Positions 1 through 7,444 are shown, numbered from the stretch's first letter. The stretch is DNA of 9,575 nt from Acidobacteriaceae bacterium (GCA_030039895.1 JASHUR010000322.1:1-9575); one strand, 5' to 3'. Translations and numbers: made by a program. The notes: generated by a model from the letters alone, not told the origin.

Positions 1-1049
1 CGAAATAGCTTCGCCCCTTGCGCCGTCATTTCTGACGTAATCTCGCGAATCCCGAAATTGACCGTTTTCTCATCGGACACATGCCCGTCCGTCCGAAAGC
101 TCATGGTCAGTTTCTCCAGGTGCGGATCGCCCATCTGCCGCGGCCACCACAGCTTCGGGTTGTGAATGTTGAGCTGCGGAAAATCCTCCGGCGTAAATAC
201 CACCGTCTGCGTTTCGTGTGCGGCCAGCGTCACGCTCTTCTCAAAACGTGCTCCAGCCGCCGTTCCGGAAACCGTTCCCTGCACCGGATGGCCCGTCGCA
301 TTCTGCAACTCCGCATAGACGGTCAGCTCGGCAACGCTCAGATCGTCATTCGTGAAGTGCGTGGTTGCCATCGGCGATCGCAGAGCCACCGGCCCCGTCG
401 TCACAAGCTCAACCTTTCCCCACAGCCCCATGTCCCTGTCCGGCGGATCAGGGTTCCAGTCCACCCAGTTGACGCCCAGGTCCTTGTCGGTCGGAGCAAA
501 CGTCTCCACCGCCACCACGTTCTGTCCGCCGGGCTTGATCGCGCTCGTCACATCCAGATCGTATCTACGGTATGCGCCTGCAATCTGCGAGGAGTCCGCA
601 ACCTTGTGTCCGTTCACCCAGATGTCTGCGCGATAGTTGATCCCGCCGAAGTGCAGCCAGTAATGCCCGCCCTTCGCCACCGCGGGCACGGTAATCTCAT
701 CCCGATACCACCAGCCGCAGTGGTACGGACTGTCCGCGGGCATGGGAAGGTTTTCATAGTTCTTGCCGATCGGATAATCCGTCCCCGGAATCTTGCGCAG
801 ATTGTCGCCGAAATACGGATCGGGTAAGATCCCCGCCGCCACCTGCGCCGCCAGCACCGTGCTCGGCACCGTCACTTTGATCCAGCCTTCGGTCGAAAAC
901 CCCGGCGTTGAGATCGCATCTCCGGCCGCGCTCAGCTTGCAGGCCGATTGCAGCCGCCAGCCCTCATGCAGAGGGGTCACAGTTCCCGCGTACAGCAATG
1001 GAGCCAGCATCGCAGACCCCACAAGACAGGCAAAAAAAGATCGATTCAT
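1..1049 (-). CDS. Glycoside hydrolase family 2 protein, exo-beta-glucosaminidase/beta-mannosidase-like, N-terminal part (cut by window edge)
   Basis: The gene reads leftward from ATG 1049-1047 and is open to base 1, giving 349 residues; the rest is outside the window. Residues 1-21 look like a Sec signal peptide (short basic start, hydrophobic stretch, LYA before G22), so the enzyme is probably periplasmic or secreted. Residues about 22-220 fit the GH2 jelly-roll sugar-binding domain: VPSTVLAAQVAAGILPDPYFG at 61-81 (in the style of the GH2 VPGTV...PDP motif), IWVNG at 143-147, and WVDWNPDPPDRDMGLWGKVE at 195-214. Residues about 221-335 fit the Ig-like domain, with the typical LWWPRQMGDPHLEKL at 300-314. 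The catalytic TIM barrel begins near FGIREIT (332-338), and its two catalytic glutamates lie off the window. The W-DWNP-PPD-MGLW and GPVALR signatures recall CsxA-type exo-beta-D-glucosaminidases and related beta-mannosidases; the exact substrate cannot be decided. ATG 1049 is the first ATG after an in-frame stop; GGAGGG (1066-1061) lies 11 nt upstream. It has its own promoter and operator. Confidence 0.9.
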   Translation of the reverse strand, partial: MNRSFFACLVGSAMLAPLLYAGTVTPLHEGWRLQSACKLSAAGDAISTPGFSTEGWIKVTVPSTVLAAQVAAGILPDPYFGDNLRKIPGTDYPIGKNYENLPMPADSPYHCGWWYRDEITVPAVAKGGHYWLHFGGINYRADIWVNGHKVADSSQIAGAYRRYDLDVTSAIKPGGQNVVAVETFAPTDKDLGVNWVDWNPDPPDRDMGLWGKVELVTTGPVALRSPMATTHFTNDDLSVAELTVYAELQNATGHPVQGTVSGTAAGARFEKSVTLAAHETQTVVFTPEDFPQLNIHNPKLWWPRQMGDPHLEKLTMSFRTDGHVSDEKTVNFGIREITSEMTAQGAKLF

Positions 1050-1134
1050 CGGCTCAGAGGCCCTCCATTTTCACGCCACAATCATCACCACTGCTACTGA
1101 ACGCCCGCTCTTCAAAGTTCATTAGAATGTTTAT

Positions 1135-1148
1135 TTCAATCGTTTGAA
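1135..1148. promoter_or_regulatory. Candidate LacI-family operator before the GH2 gene
   Basis: TTCAATCGTTTGAA is an inverted repeat with one mismatched pair, centred on CG at 1141-1142. It differs at one base of 14 from the perfect palindrome in front of the receptor gene (2455-2468). LacI-family repressors usually bind palindromes with a central CG, and the gene for such a repressor lies between the two sites. It overlaps or follows the likely GH2 -10 region, a good position for repression. Binding is inferred. Confidence 0.7.
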
Positions 1149-1179
1149 TTAAATACTTCACTCCAGGCCTGCTTGTCAA
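1148..1179 (-). promoter_or_regulatory. Candidate sigma-70-type promoter for the GH2 gene
   Basis: On the minus strand an exact TTGACA (-35) lies at 1179-1174. The -10 is ambiguous: TTTAAT (1153-1148, five of six consensus bases) has a long 20-bp spacer, while TATTTA (1155-1150, three of six) has an 18-bp spacer. Either would start transcription at about 1141-1143, inside the operator, leaving a leader of roughly 90 nt before the GH2 ATG. This suggests the hydrolase can be transcribed independently of the upstream regulator gene. Confidence 0.45.
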
Positions 1180-1206
1180 ACATCGCGGTCCCGGACCCTC
1201 CCGCTC

Positions 1207-2304
1207 TCACTCGCCGCCTCCGCCCGGCGCGGCTGACGAGGTGCGCACCACCAGCTCGGGTTGCACAACGTACAGTCCCGCTTCCTGCGTTTCGTTTGCC
1301 TGGCTCTGTTGCAGTGCCTGCAACATCAACTCCGTCGCCAGCATACCCATCTCTCGCAACGGCTGCCGAATCGTCGTAATTCCCGGAGTCGCCACATCCG
1401 CTGGCAGAACGTCATCGAAGCCCACCACCGAACAATCCTTAGGGATCCGCAGGCCCGCCTCAGTCAACCCGCGCACCACGCCAAGCGCGGTGAGATCGTC
1501 GAATGCCAGCACCGCGGTGAATTCTGCGCCGGAGGCCAGCATCTCTTTCGCAAATTGCCGTCCGCCCTCAAAGCTCGACTTCGAATCCGACAGGTTCGGA
1601 AGCTGGAACACCAGCCGCGAATCAAATCGTATGCCCGCATCCGCGGCCGCCTGTCGAATCCCCTCCCAGCGCGGCGCGCTGTCAAACATCTCGTCCGGTC
1701 CGCGGATCACCGCAATGTGCCGGTGCCCCAGCGAATCGAGATGCCGCATCACCAGCGCGCCGCCTGCGCGGTTGTCCACCAGCACTGAGGTGATGCGCCG
1801 CTGCGTCAAATCGCGCCCCACAATCACAATCGGAACGTGGTTCTTCTCGATGTCCGCCAGCAGGTCCGTCTCTTCGAATACCCAGCTCGCAATCACAATC
1901 ACGCCTTCCGCGCGCCGCTCCAGAATCATCCGGAAATATTTGTCGAACAGCCTGCGCTGCATCTGCGCATTCACCAGCAGTGAGAAATACTGCGCCGGCT
2001 GCAGGCCCTCATCGATCCCGCTGACCACAGGAACACAGAACGGGTCGGACATGTCGTAGGCCAGCACTCCGATCGTCTGTGTACGGCGGCGGCGCAGAGA
2101 GCGGGCATAAGCATCTGGATGATACCCGAGCCGCCTCGCCGTGGCCTGGATTCGTTTCCTTGTCGATTCGGCAACGTGCCGCGACAGCGGTGCTTCGCTC
2201 AGCACAATTGATACCGTCGAAACAGATAGGTGGCACGCGCGCGCTATGTCTGACAATGTCACGTGACCCGATTCGCGCTGTCCCACTCTTCCCTCCTCCG
2301 TCAT
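1207..2304 (-). CDS. LacI-family transcriptional regulator
   Basis: This 365-residue protein has the standard LacI/PurR layout. An N-terminal helix-turn-helix spans about residues 15-36 (VTLSDIARACHLSVSTVSIVL). The hinge helix at about 62-74 (YHPDAYARSLRRRRT) includes Leu70, the residue that in this family wedges into the central CpG of the operator. The periplasmic-binding-protein-like effector domain runs from TIGVLAYDMSDPF (77-89) to near VVQPELVVRTS at the C-terminus, with FDD motifs typical of the family. It is a cytoplasmic, normally dimeric repressor of sugar catabolic genes; the effector is probably a sugar or sugar phosphate, identity unknown. ATG 2304-2302 follows GAGG at 2312-2309 with 4 nt between, supporting this start. 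The family normally starts closer to the HTH, so the first 14 residues are a short extension. The gene is divergent from the receptor gene and upstream of GH2. The operator at 2455-2468 lies about 150 bp upstream, so autoregulation is possible but not shown. Confidence 0.95.
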   Translation of the reverse strand: MTEEGRVGQRESGHVTLSDIARACHLSVSTVSIVLSEAPLSRHVAESTRKRIQATARRLGYHPDAYARSLRRRRTQTIGVLAYDMSDPFCVPVVSGIDEGLQPAQYFSLLVNAQMQRRLFDKYFRMILERRAEGVIVIASWVFEETDLLADIEKNHVPIVIVGRDLTQRRITSVLVDNRAGGALVMRHLDSLGHRHIAVIRGPDEMFDSAPRWEGIRQAAADAGIRFDSRLVFQLPNLSDSKSSFEGGRQFAKEMLASGAEFTAVLAFDDLTALGVVRGLTEAGLRIPKDCSVVGFDDVLPADVATPGITTIRQPLREMGMLATELMLQALQQSQANETQEAGLYVVQPELVVRTSSAAPGGGGE

Positions 2305-2415
2305 GTCCCCTCAGCATCTTGCCCGGCTTGAGCACCCTGGCATTACGCTCAGGCCGTCGCTATAAAAAAACGCAATGACCCTGTGCTCCATTCCGCCTGC
2401 CGGTCATTTTTTCTC

Positions 2416-2445
2416 TTGACAGTCATAGCCATGTGTTCCTACAGT
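2416..2445 (+). promoter_or_regulatory. Candidate sigma-70-type promoter for the receptor gene
   Basis: An exact TTGACA lies at 2416-2421. With an 18-bp spacer the -10 would be TACAGT at 2440-2445 (four of six consensus bases), placing the start near 2452, at the edge of the operator. CATAAT at 2446-2451 is a better -10 by sequence, but is 24 bp from this -35. The -35 is convincing, the -10 less so. Confidence 0.45.
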
Positions 2446-2454
2446 CATAATCTA

Positions 2455-2468
2455 TTCAAACGTTTGAA
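2455..2468. promoter_or_regulatory. Candidate LacI-family operator before the receptor gene
   Basis: TTCAAACGTTTGAA is a perfect 14-bp palindrome with a central CG at 2461-2462. It is 13/14 identical to the site before the GH2 gene. It lies downstream of the receptor promoter elements and 26 bp before the ATG, so a bound repressor would block transcription start. The divergent LacI-family gene is the natural candidate for the binding protein. Binding is inferred from family knowledge, not shown. Confidence 0.8.
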
Positions 2469-2480
2469 ATCAAGTTCAAA
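2463..2480. repeat. Second inverted repeat overlapping the operator
   Basis: TTTGAA (2463-2468) and TTCAAA (2475-2480) form an inverted repeat with a 6-nt gap. The left arm is also the right half of the operator, so the half-site occurs three times in 26 bp. It could be an accessory half-site for the repressor, a small mRNA hairpin just before the ribosome binding site, or chance in AT-rich DNA. Confidence 0.4.
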
Positions 2481-2485
2481 AAATA

Positions 2486-2489
2486 GAGG
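2486..2489 (+). promoter_or_regulatory. Ribosome binding site that sets the receptor start at ATG 2495
   Basis: GAGG at 2486-2489, within AGAGGTGG, lies 5 nt before ATG 2495. An in-frame GTG at 2489 overlaps this Shine-Dalgarno and would have no ribosome binding site of its own, so ATG 2495 is preferred. Confidence 0.7.
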
Positions 2490-2494
2490 TGGTC

Positions 2495-5400
2495 ATGAAA
2501 TTTCGGATACATTCAGCCAGCGGCGCCCGTCTCTTCCTCAGCATCTGTTTCCTGTTCCTCTTCTCCGGCATTGCCGCCTTCGCCCAGGCTGGCAGAGGCG
2601 CAGTCAGTGGTTCCGTCACCGATCAGACCGGTGCCGTCATCCCCGGCGCTTCAGTCACACTGTTCAATACCGCCACCGGGATCTCTCTGCATACCACCAC
2701 CAATTCCGCAGGCGACTTCGCCTTCATTTCCCTTAACCCTGGCGACTATCACATCACCGCCAGTCAGAAGGGCTTTGTTACCGTCGTACACAATCAAGTG
2801 GTGGTGACGGTCGATCAAACCACTTCCCTCAAGCTCGCGCTGCGTGTCGGGAGCGCCACCCAGGTCGTAACCGTCACCGGATCGGCCGGTCTTACTGCGT
2901 CCACCAACTCCACCGTCGGCCAGTTGATCACCGCGGCAACCATCGACCGCGTTCCCCTTCTCAACCGCGACGTCAACGATCTGGTGCAGCTTAGCCCCGG
3001 CGTCACTCCTGCCGACGGTACGCCCAACTCTTCCAACTCGCAGGCCATCGCCAGCATCTCCAGCGGACGGCCGGGCATCGATGTCTCCTCCTACACCATC
3101 AACGGTGCCATTCAAGGTTCCGTCTACTATATGGTCGACGGCAGCCCGATCGGGGTCGCCGAGAATAACGCAGCCGCCATTTTGCCCGCGATGATTATCC
3201 CCGAGGACGCAGTCGAAGAAACTCGCGTCGAAACCCAGAACACACCCGCGACCTACCAGAGCGGCGCAGCCGGCGTTATCAGCCTCGTCACCAAATCTGG
3301 CGGAGATCACTTCCACGGCGATGTCTTCGGCGTCTTCCGCCCCGATGTCCTCGCCGCAAACGAGTACTTCAATAAGCAAAACCAGATTTCCAGCGGATTG
3401 GCCAACACGCCGCCGTCCTTCCACCGCTATCAGGAAGGCGGCTCCATCGGCGGCCCCATCGTGCATAAGAAGCTCTTCTTCTTTGCCGATTACGAAGCCA
3501 CCCAGCAGGCGCTGTTCGACGGATCAAATATCTTCACCGTTCCCACCAGCGCTGAGCGCACCGGCAACTTCTCAGCCGACAACTTCACCATCTACGACCC
3601 GCTGCTTCCCGACAACCCCGACGGCACCCGCCAGCCCTTCCCCAGTAACATCATTCCCAATCCCAACCCCATCGCGGTCAAGTTCCTCTCCGAAATGCCC
3701 AAGTGCAATGTGCCGAACCCCTCTACCTGCGACTCGGCATCCGACGGTGCGGTAAACAACCTCTATGTGCCCGGCGTCGACCCCTCATCCGCACAGAAAT
3801 TCGATGTCCGCCTCGACCTTGATCAGAGCGAGAGTCAGCACATCTTCGGCCGCTTCTCCTTCGCCCGGCTTTCCAGCTCGCTGGTGAACGCCTTCAACAA
3901 TGCGTGGGACCCCTTCTACGCGCAGAACATCACCAACGCCCGCAACGTGCTGCTGGCTGACGACTACACCTTCAACTCCAACACCGTCCTCCAGTTGCGC
4001 TACTCCTTCACCCGCCATTATGAGAACCAGACCGGCGACCCAGCCCAGAATTCTGAAGACAATCTCGCCTCGCTTGGATTTGTCACCCCTACCGCGGCCG
4101 ATGAAGTGTACAAAACGCTTCCCTACGTCTTATTCGACGATGTCGGTGGCGGCGTCGGCGGCACCGCGAACTACGACACCTTCGTTTATGCCAGCGAAAA
4201 CAACGACGTCAACGCAAGCATCACCAGGGTTCAGGGCAAGCACGAAATCAGTGCCGGCTTCGAGTACATGAAGCGTTTCCTGAACGTGGGCCAGCCGCCC
4301 TCTCCCTCCGGTGCTTATGCGTTCGACGTGTCGGCTACGGATCAGAGCGTCGCCAACGGGGGCGGCGGCAGCGACTTCGCCTCTTTCCTGATCGGTATGG
4401 GCGAGACGCCCGGATCTGAGGGCAATGACGCGCCAAGCTTCACAAAGGATCTCTTCGTTGCTGAGTCCAGCCCCTACTACGGCGCCTTCGTTCAGGACAC
4501 CTATCATGCGCTCAGCAACCTCACCATCACCGCGGGCCTGCGCTGGGATGTCTTCGTTGGACGCAACGAACGTCACAACCGCCTCGAATACTTCAATCCA
4601 ACCGCCGCAGGCACATCCGATGGTGTTGCCTTTACAGGTGCTGAGGTCTATGTCAACGGTAGCAACCGTTCGCCCTTCGCCACAAATCTGGGTGACTTCG
4701 GCCCCCGCCTTGGATTCACCTACCAGCCCGTAACCAACCTCGTCGTCCGCGGCGGTGCGGGCATCTATTATGGCCCCAGCCCGGAGATGCCTGCCAACGG
4801 ATCGCTCGACAGCGACGGCTTCTCCTCCATCACAAACTGGGATGCCACCTGCTACAACAATGACGGAAACACTACCTACAACGGCACATCGGGCTGCGCC
4901 GGCGCGGCGCCCGGAAGCCCCGCGCCCAGTGTAACGGGCATCTACTCCCTCACCAATCCTTTCCCGAACGGTGTTGTGCCTGTCTTCACTACTCCACCTT
5001 CCGGACTGGCCAATAACCTCGGCCAAACCATCAATACCGTCCTGCACAATGAGCGCACGCCCACAACCTACGACTTCAACTTCGATGCCGAGTACCAGTT
5101 TCCGCAGCAGGTCGTTCTCAGCGTGGCCTATGTCGGCAGCCGCGGGCTCTTCCTGCCCATGGCGGCAATCGACCAGAACACGCTCAGCCTCGCGACCATT
5201 GGGAAGTACGGCGCCGCGCTTTGCGTTGATACCTCCAACCCAGCCTGTCAAATGGTCAACAACACCTGGGCTCCTACCCAGCCAGCCACCAACGCAAATT
5301 ACGGCTCCACCACCGTTCCCCTGTGGGTTTCGCTGCAGGAGTTCCCGCAGTTCGGCAGCGGCAACTACGGTTCCGGCAATGGCGTGCTGCTCAACGGCTA

Positions 5401-6172
5401 TCCCGGTGGCGACTCCGACTACAGCTCCTTGCAGACCAAGCTGCAAAAGCGGCTCACCAGCCACTTCACCACCCTCGCCAGCTTCACTTGGGCCAAGCTC
5501 ATCACCGACGACGGCAACCCACCTCTGGGCTTCGTCGGACAACACCTCGGTGCCGCTCAGGACACGAAGGACCTGCAGTACGAGCACTCTGTCAGTCCTC
5601 AGGATGTGAAGTATCAATTTTCCGGCGCGGTTTCATACGACCTGCCAGTGGGCCCGGGCCGGGCCGTGCAACTCAACAAGGTTGGCGACGCCTTCCTCGG
5701 CGGATGGACCGCAAACGGCATCCTTTATCTCAGCACTGGAATCCCCATCGCCTCTCCGACCGTCGGGGCCCCGGTCTCCTACTTTAACCAGCGCCCCAAT
5801 CTCACCTGCGATCCCAGCCACGGCGCCCCACACACTGTAAATGACTGGTTCAACCCAGCTTGCTTCGCCATTCCATCAACCCCGTTTGTGCCCGGAACCG
5901 CTCCGGCTTATCTGGATCACGTTCGCACCCAGGGCGCAAATGACCTGGACATCTCGCTTTACAAAAATTTCCCGATGGGCGGCGAAGCCCGCAACCTGCG
6001 CCTTGAGGTCTCCTCCTACAACATCGCCAATCGTCCGCAGCTCGGAACGCCGAACGTTCCCAGCATCACCAACGTGGAAACCCAGCCGTCCATCGCGGCA
6101 ACCTTCGGCCAAATCACCAACACCGTCAACACTCCGCGTCAGTTTCAGTTCGGTGCGAGGTTTACGTTTTAG
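2495..6172 (+). CDS. TonB-dependent-receptor-like outer-membrane protein, Oar-like, with N-terminal carboxypeptidase-regulatory-like domain
   Basis: This 1225-residue protein is a predicted outer-membrane transporter for a large nutrient. Residues 1-30 form a signal peptide (basic start, SICFLFLFSG core, AFA before Q31). Residues about 31-130 are a carboxypeptidase-regulatory-like beta-sandwich (SGSVTDQTGAVIPGASVTL, then SAGDFAFISLNPGDYHI). The plug region follows (about 131-270, including VPLLNRDVNDLVQLSPGV and VISLVTKSGGDHFHG). The barrel starts around GGSIGGPIVHKKLFFFADYE (about 315-334), a near-universal block in Oar-like proteins. The chain ends in QFQFGARFTF with the C-terminal phenylalanine expected for BAM-dependent barrel assembly. 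I see no clear TonB box, which is usual for this subgroup. The mature protein has eight cysteines in four close pairs (404/412, 786/801, 910/918, 1105/1123), suggesting disulfides in loops. Divergence from the LacI-family gene and the shared operator suggest import of the GH2 substrate; the ligand is unknown. No SusD-like gene lies downstream; the gene ends before a strong terminator, so it is probably monocistronic. Confidence 0.93.
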   Translation: MKFRIHSASGARLFLSICFLFLFSGIAAFAQAGRGAVSGSVTDQTGAVIPGASVTLFNTATGISLHTTTNSAGDFAFISLNPGDYHITASQKGFVTVVHNQVVVTVDQTTSLKLALRVGSATQVVTVTGSAGLTASTNSTVGQLITAATIDRVPLLNRDVNDLVQLSPGVTPADGTPNSSNSQAIASISSGRPGIDVSSYTINGAIQGSVYYMVDGSPIGVAENNAAAILPAMIIPEDAVEETRVETQNTPATYQSGAAGVISLVTKSGGDHFHGDVFGVFRPDVLAANEYFNKQNQISSGLANTPPSFHRYQEGGSIGGPIVHKKLFFFADYEATQQALFDGSNIFTVPTSAERTGNFSADNFTIYDPLLPDNPDGTRQPFPSNIIPNPNPIAVKFLSEMPKCNVPNPSTCDSASDGAVNNLYVPGVDPSSAQKFDVRLDLDQSESQHIFGRFSFARLSSSLVNAFNNAWDPFYAQNITNARNVLLADDYTFNSNTVLQLRYSFTRHYENQTGDPAQNSEDNLASLGFVTPTAADEVYKTLPYVLFDDVGGGVGGTANYDTFVYASENNDVNASITRVQGKHEISAGFEYMKRFLNVGQPPSPSGAYAFDVSATDQSVANGGGGSDFASFLIGMGETPGSEGNDAPSFTKDLFVAESSPYYGAFVQDTYHALSNLTITAGLRWDVFVGRNERHNRLEYFNPTAAGTSDGVAFTGAEVYVNGSNRSPFATNLGDFGPRLGFTYQPVTNLVVRGGAGIYYGPSPEMPANGSLDSDGFSSITNWDATCYNNDGNTTYNGTSGCAGAAPGSPAPSVTGIYSLTNPFPNGVVPVFTTPPSGLANNLGQTINTVLHNERTPTTYDFNFDAEYQFPQQVVLSVAYVGSRGLFLPMAAIDQNTLSLATIGKYGAALCVDTSNPACQMVNNTWAPTQPATNANYGSTTVPLWVSLQEFPQFGSGNYGSGNGVLLNGYPGGDSDYSSLQTKLQKRLTSHFTTLASFTWAKLITDDGNPPLGFVGQHLGAAQDTKDLQYEHSVSPQDVKYQFSGAVSYDLPVGPGRAVQLNKVGDAFLGGWTANGILYLSTGIPIASPTVGAPVSYFNQRPNLTCDPSHGAPHTVNDWFNPACFAIPSTPFVPGTAPAYLDHVRTQGANDLDISLYKNFPMGGEARNLRLEVSSYNIANRPQLGTPNVPSITNVETQPSIAATFGQITNTVNTPRQFQFGARFTF

Positions 6173-6211
6173 CTGCAACGATCTCGGCTGTTGCCTCCCT
6201 GCCAAAAACAC

Positions 6212-6244
6212 AGAAAGCGGATTGCTCATCACAATCCGCTTTCT
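6212..6244. terminator. Rho-independent terminator after the receptor gene, probably bidirectional
   Basis: A perfect 13-bp stem pairs AGAAAGCGGATTG (6212-6224) with CAATCCGCTTTCT (6232-6244) across a 7-nt loop (CTCATCA). A T-rich tail (TGTTAT) follows on the plus strand. An A-run at 6204-6208 gives a T-run on the minus strand. It lies 40 bp past the receptor stop and between converging genes, so it can serve both. Confidence 0.85.
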
Positions 6245-6300
6245 TGTTATGCGAGACAGATGTACCGCCCCATCCTGTCCGCTGGACGATTCATACCTAA

Positions 6301-6330
6301 GCGCAGCCTGAAAAACTCGCTTCAGTGCGC
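6301..6330 (-). other. Hairpin just beyond the ene-reductase stop codon
   Basis: GCGCA (6301-6305) pairs with TGCGC (6326-6330) and CTGAA (6308-6312) pairs with TTCAG (6321-6325), leaving a 2-nt bulge and an 8-nt loop. It sits 7 bp past the end of the minus-strand ene-reductase gene and could protect or end its mRNA. There is no T-run after it on the minus strand, so it is not a classic terminator; the stronger hairpin at 6212-6244 lies further on. Confidence 0.4.
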
Positions 6331-6337
6331 ACGAGGG

Positions 6338-7444
6338 TCAAACACAAGCCTGGGATTCAGCCGCGGCAATCTGTGCGCTCTCCCCATCGCTCTCCGGCAG
6401 CTCCGGATAATCCACATACCCCTCTGGCCCATGCGTATAAAACGTCTCCGGCACCGGAGCATTCAACTCCGCCCCCTCCGCAAATCGCCGCGGCAGGTCC
6501 GGATTCGCAATGAACAGCTTCCCGAACGCCACGGCATCCGCTTCGCCGCTCTCGATTACTTGCTCTGCCGTCTCCCGCGTGTAGCCCTCGTTCGTCACCA
6601 CCACCCCGCCAAACGCGTCCTTTATCTTCCGTCCCAGATGCTCCGGCCCCAGCGGATCGCGCACACAAATAAACGCCAGCTTGCGCTTCCCGAGTTCCCT
6701 GATCACATAGCCAAACGTCTCCCATGGGCGCAAATCATGGATGTCATGCGAAGGCGAATGCGGCGCCAGATGCATTCCCACGCGCCCCGGCCCAAACACT
6801 GAAACCGCGGCATCCGCGCATTCCAGCATCAGCCGCGCCCTGTTCTCCACCGAACCACCATATTCGTCTGTCCTCTGGTTCGTCCCATCCTGTAAAAACT
6901 GGTCCAGCAGATACCCGTTTGCGCCATGCAGCTCCACGCCGTCAAAGCCCGCCGCCTTTGCATTCTGCGCCCCCCGCCGGAACTGCTCCACGATCTCCTT
7001 CACCTCGGCGGTTTCCAGCGCCCGCGGCGTCACAAACTCCGTCAGCGGCCGCACATGGCTCACATTTCCCTTCGGCTTCACCGCGCTCGGGGCTATCGGC
7101 AGCTTCCCGCCCAGAAACAGCGGATGCGAAATCCGCCCTACGTGCCATATCTGCATAAAGATGCGCCCGCCCGCCTCATGTACGGCTTGGGTAATCAGCT
7201 TCCATGCCTCCACCTGCGCTTGGCTCCAAATCCCCGGAACCTGCGCGTACCCCACCCCCATCGGGTCCACCGGTACGCCTTCGCTGATAATCAGCCCTGC
7301 GCCGGCCCGCTGCCGGTAATACTCCATCATCAACGGCGTCGGAACATGGTCTACCGTCCCGCGCAGCCGGGTCAGCGGAGACATAAAAATGCGATTTGGC
7401 AACTCAAGATCACCCACACGTATCGGGTCCAGCAAGCCAGGCAT
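6338..7444 (-). CDS. Old Yellow Enzyme family FMN-dependent ene-reductase (NemA/alkene reductase type)
   Basis: This cytoplasmic flavoenzyme of 368 residues has the usual family length. Such enzymes use NAD(P)H to reduce activated C=C bonds (enones, maleimides) and often nitro compounds. The single TIM-barrel domain opens with LLDPIRVGDLELPNRIFMSPLTR (3-26), where Thr25 is the flavin-tuning residue. QIWHVGRISH (98-107) carries the conserved Trp. ELHGANGYLLDQFL (171-184) contains the substrate-binding His173/Asn176 pair and Tyr178, the presumed proton donor. NQRTDEYGGSVENRARL follows, and the FMN-phosphate end is at AFGKLFIANPDLPRRF (306-321). Two positions differ from textbook members: the usual RLSP/RISP arginine is His225 (GMHLAP), and the usual AFGR is AFGK (Lys309). 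ATG 7444 is chosen because GGAG at 7457-7454 lies 9 nt upstream; an upstream in-frame TTG at 7453 abuts that site. The gene is divergent from the phosphoribosyltransferase gene. The physiological substrate is unknown; a detoxification role is inferred. Confidence 0.93.
   Translation of the reverse strand: MPGLLDPIRVGDLELPNRIFMSPLTRLRGTVDHVPTPLMMEYYRQRAGAGLIISEGVPVDPMGVGYAQVPGIWSQAQVEAWKLITQAVHEAGGRIFMQIWHVGRISHPLFLGGKLPIAPSAVKPKGNVSHVRPLTEFVTPRALETAEVKEIVEQFRRGAQNAKAAGFDGVELHGANGYLLDQFLQDGTNQRTDEYGGSVENRARLMLECADAAVSVFGPGRVGMHLAPHSPSHDIHDLRPWETFGYVIRELGKRKLAFICVRDPLGPEHLGRKIKDAFGGVVVTNEGYTRETAEQVIESGEADAVAFGKLFIANPDLPRRFAEGAELNAPVPETFYTHGPEGYVDYPELPESDGESAQIAAAESQACV

Noticed and set aside
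81..827. Plus-strand open frame of 248 codons
   Set aside because: It is antisense to the GH2 gene, has an Arg/His/Pro-rich composition and no family features, so it is a shadow.
1023..1031. Cys8 of the GH2 protein as a lipoprotein lipobox
   Set aside because: The cysteine comes only seven residues after the start, before a full hydrophobic core; the ordinary signal peptidase site after Ala21 fits better.
1187..1197. GGTCCCGGACC as a terminator for the LacI-family gene
   Set aside because: The loop would be one base and there is no T-run, so it cannot form a working terminator hairpin.
2489..2494. GTG 2489 as the receptor start
   Set aside because: It overlaps the Shine-Dalgarno GAGG; ATG 2495 has ideal 5-nt spacing and leads directly into a good signal peptide.
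4130..5617. Long open frame of 495 codons antisense to the receptor gene
   Set aside because: It lies wholly inside the receptor gene, has no recognisable domain, and is rich in Gly, Val, Ala and Glu as expected from the reverse complement of C-ending codons in GC-rich DNA.
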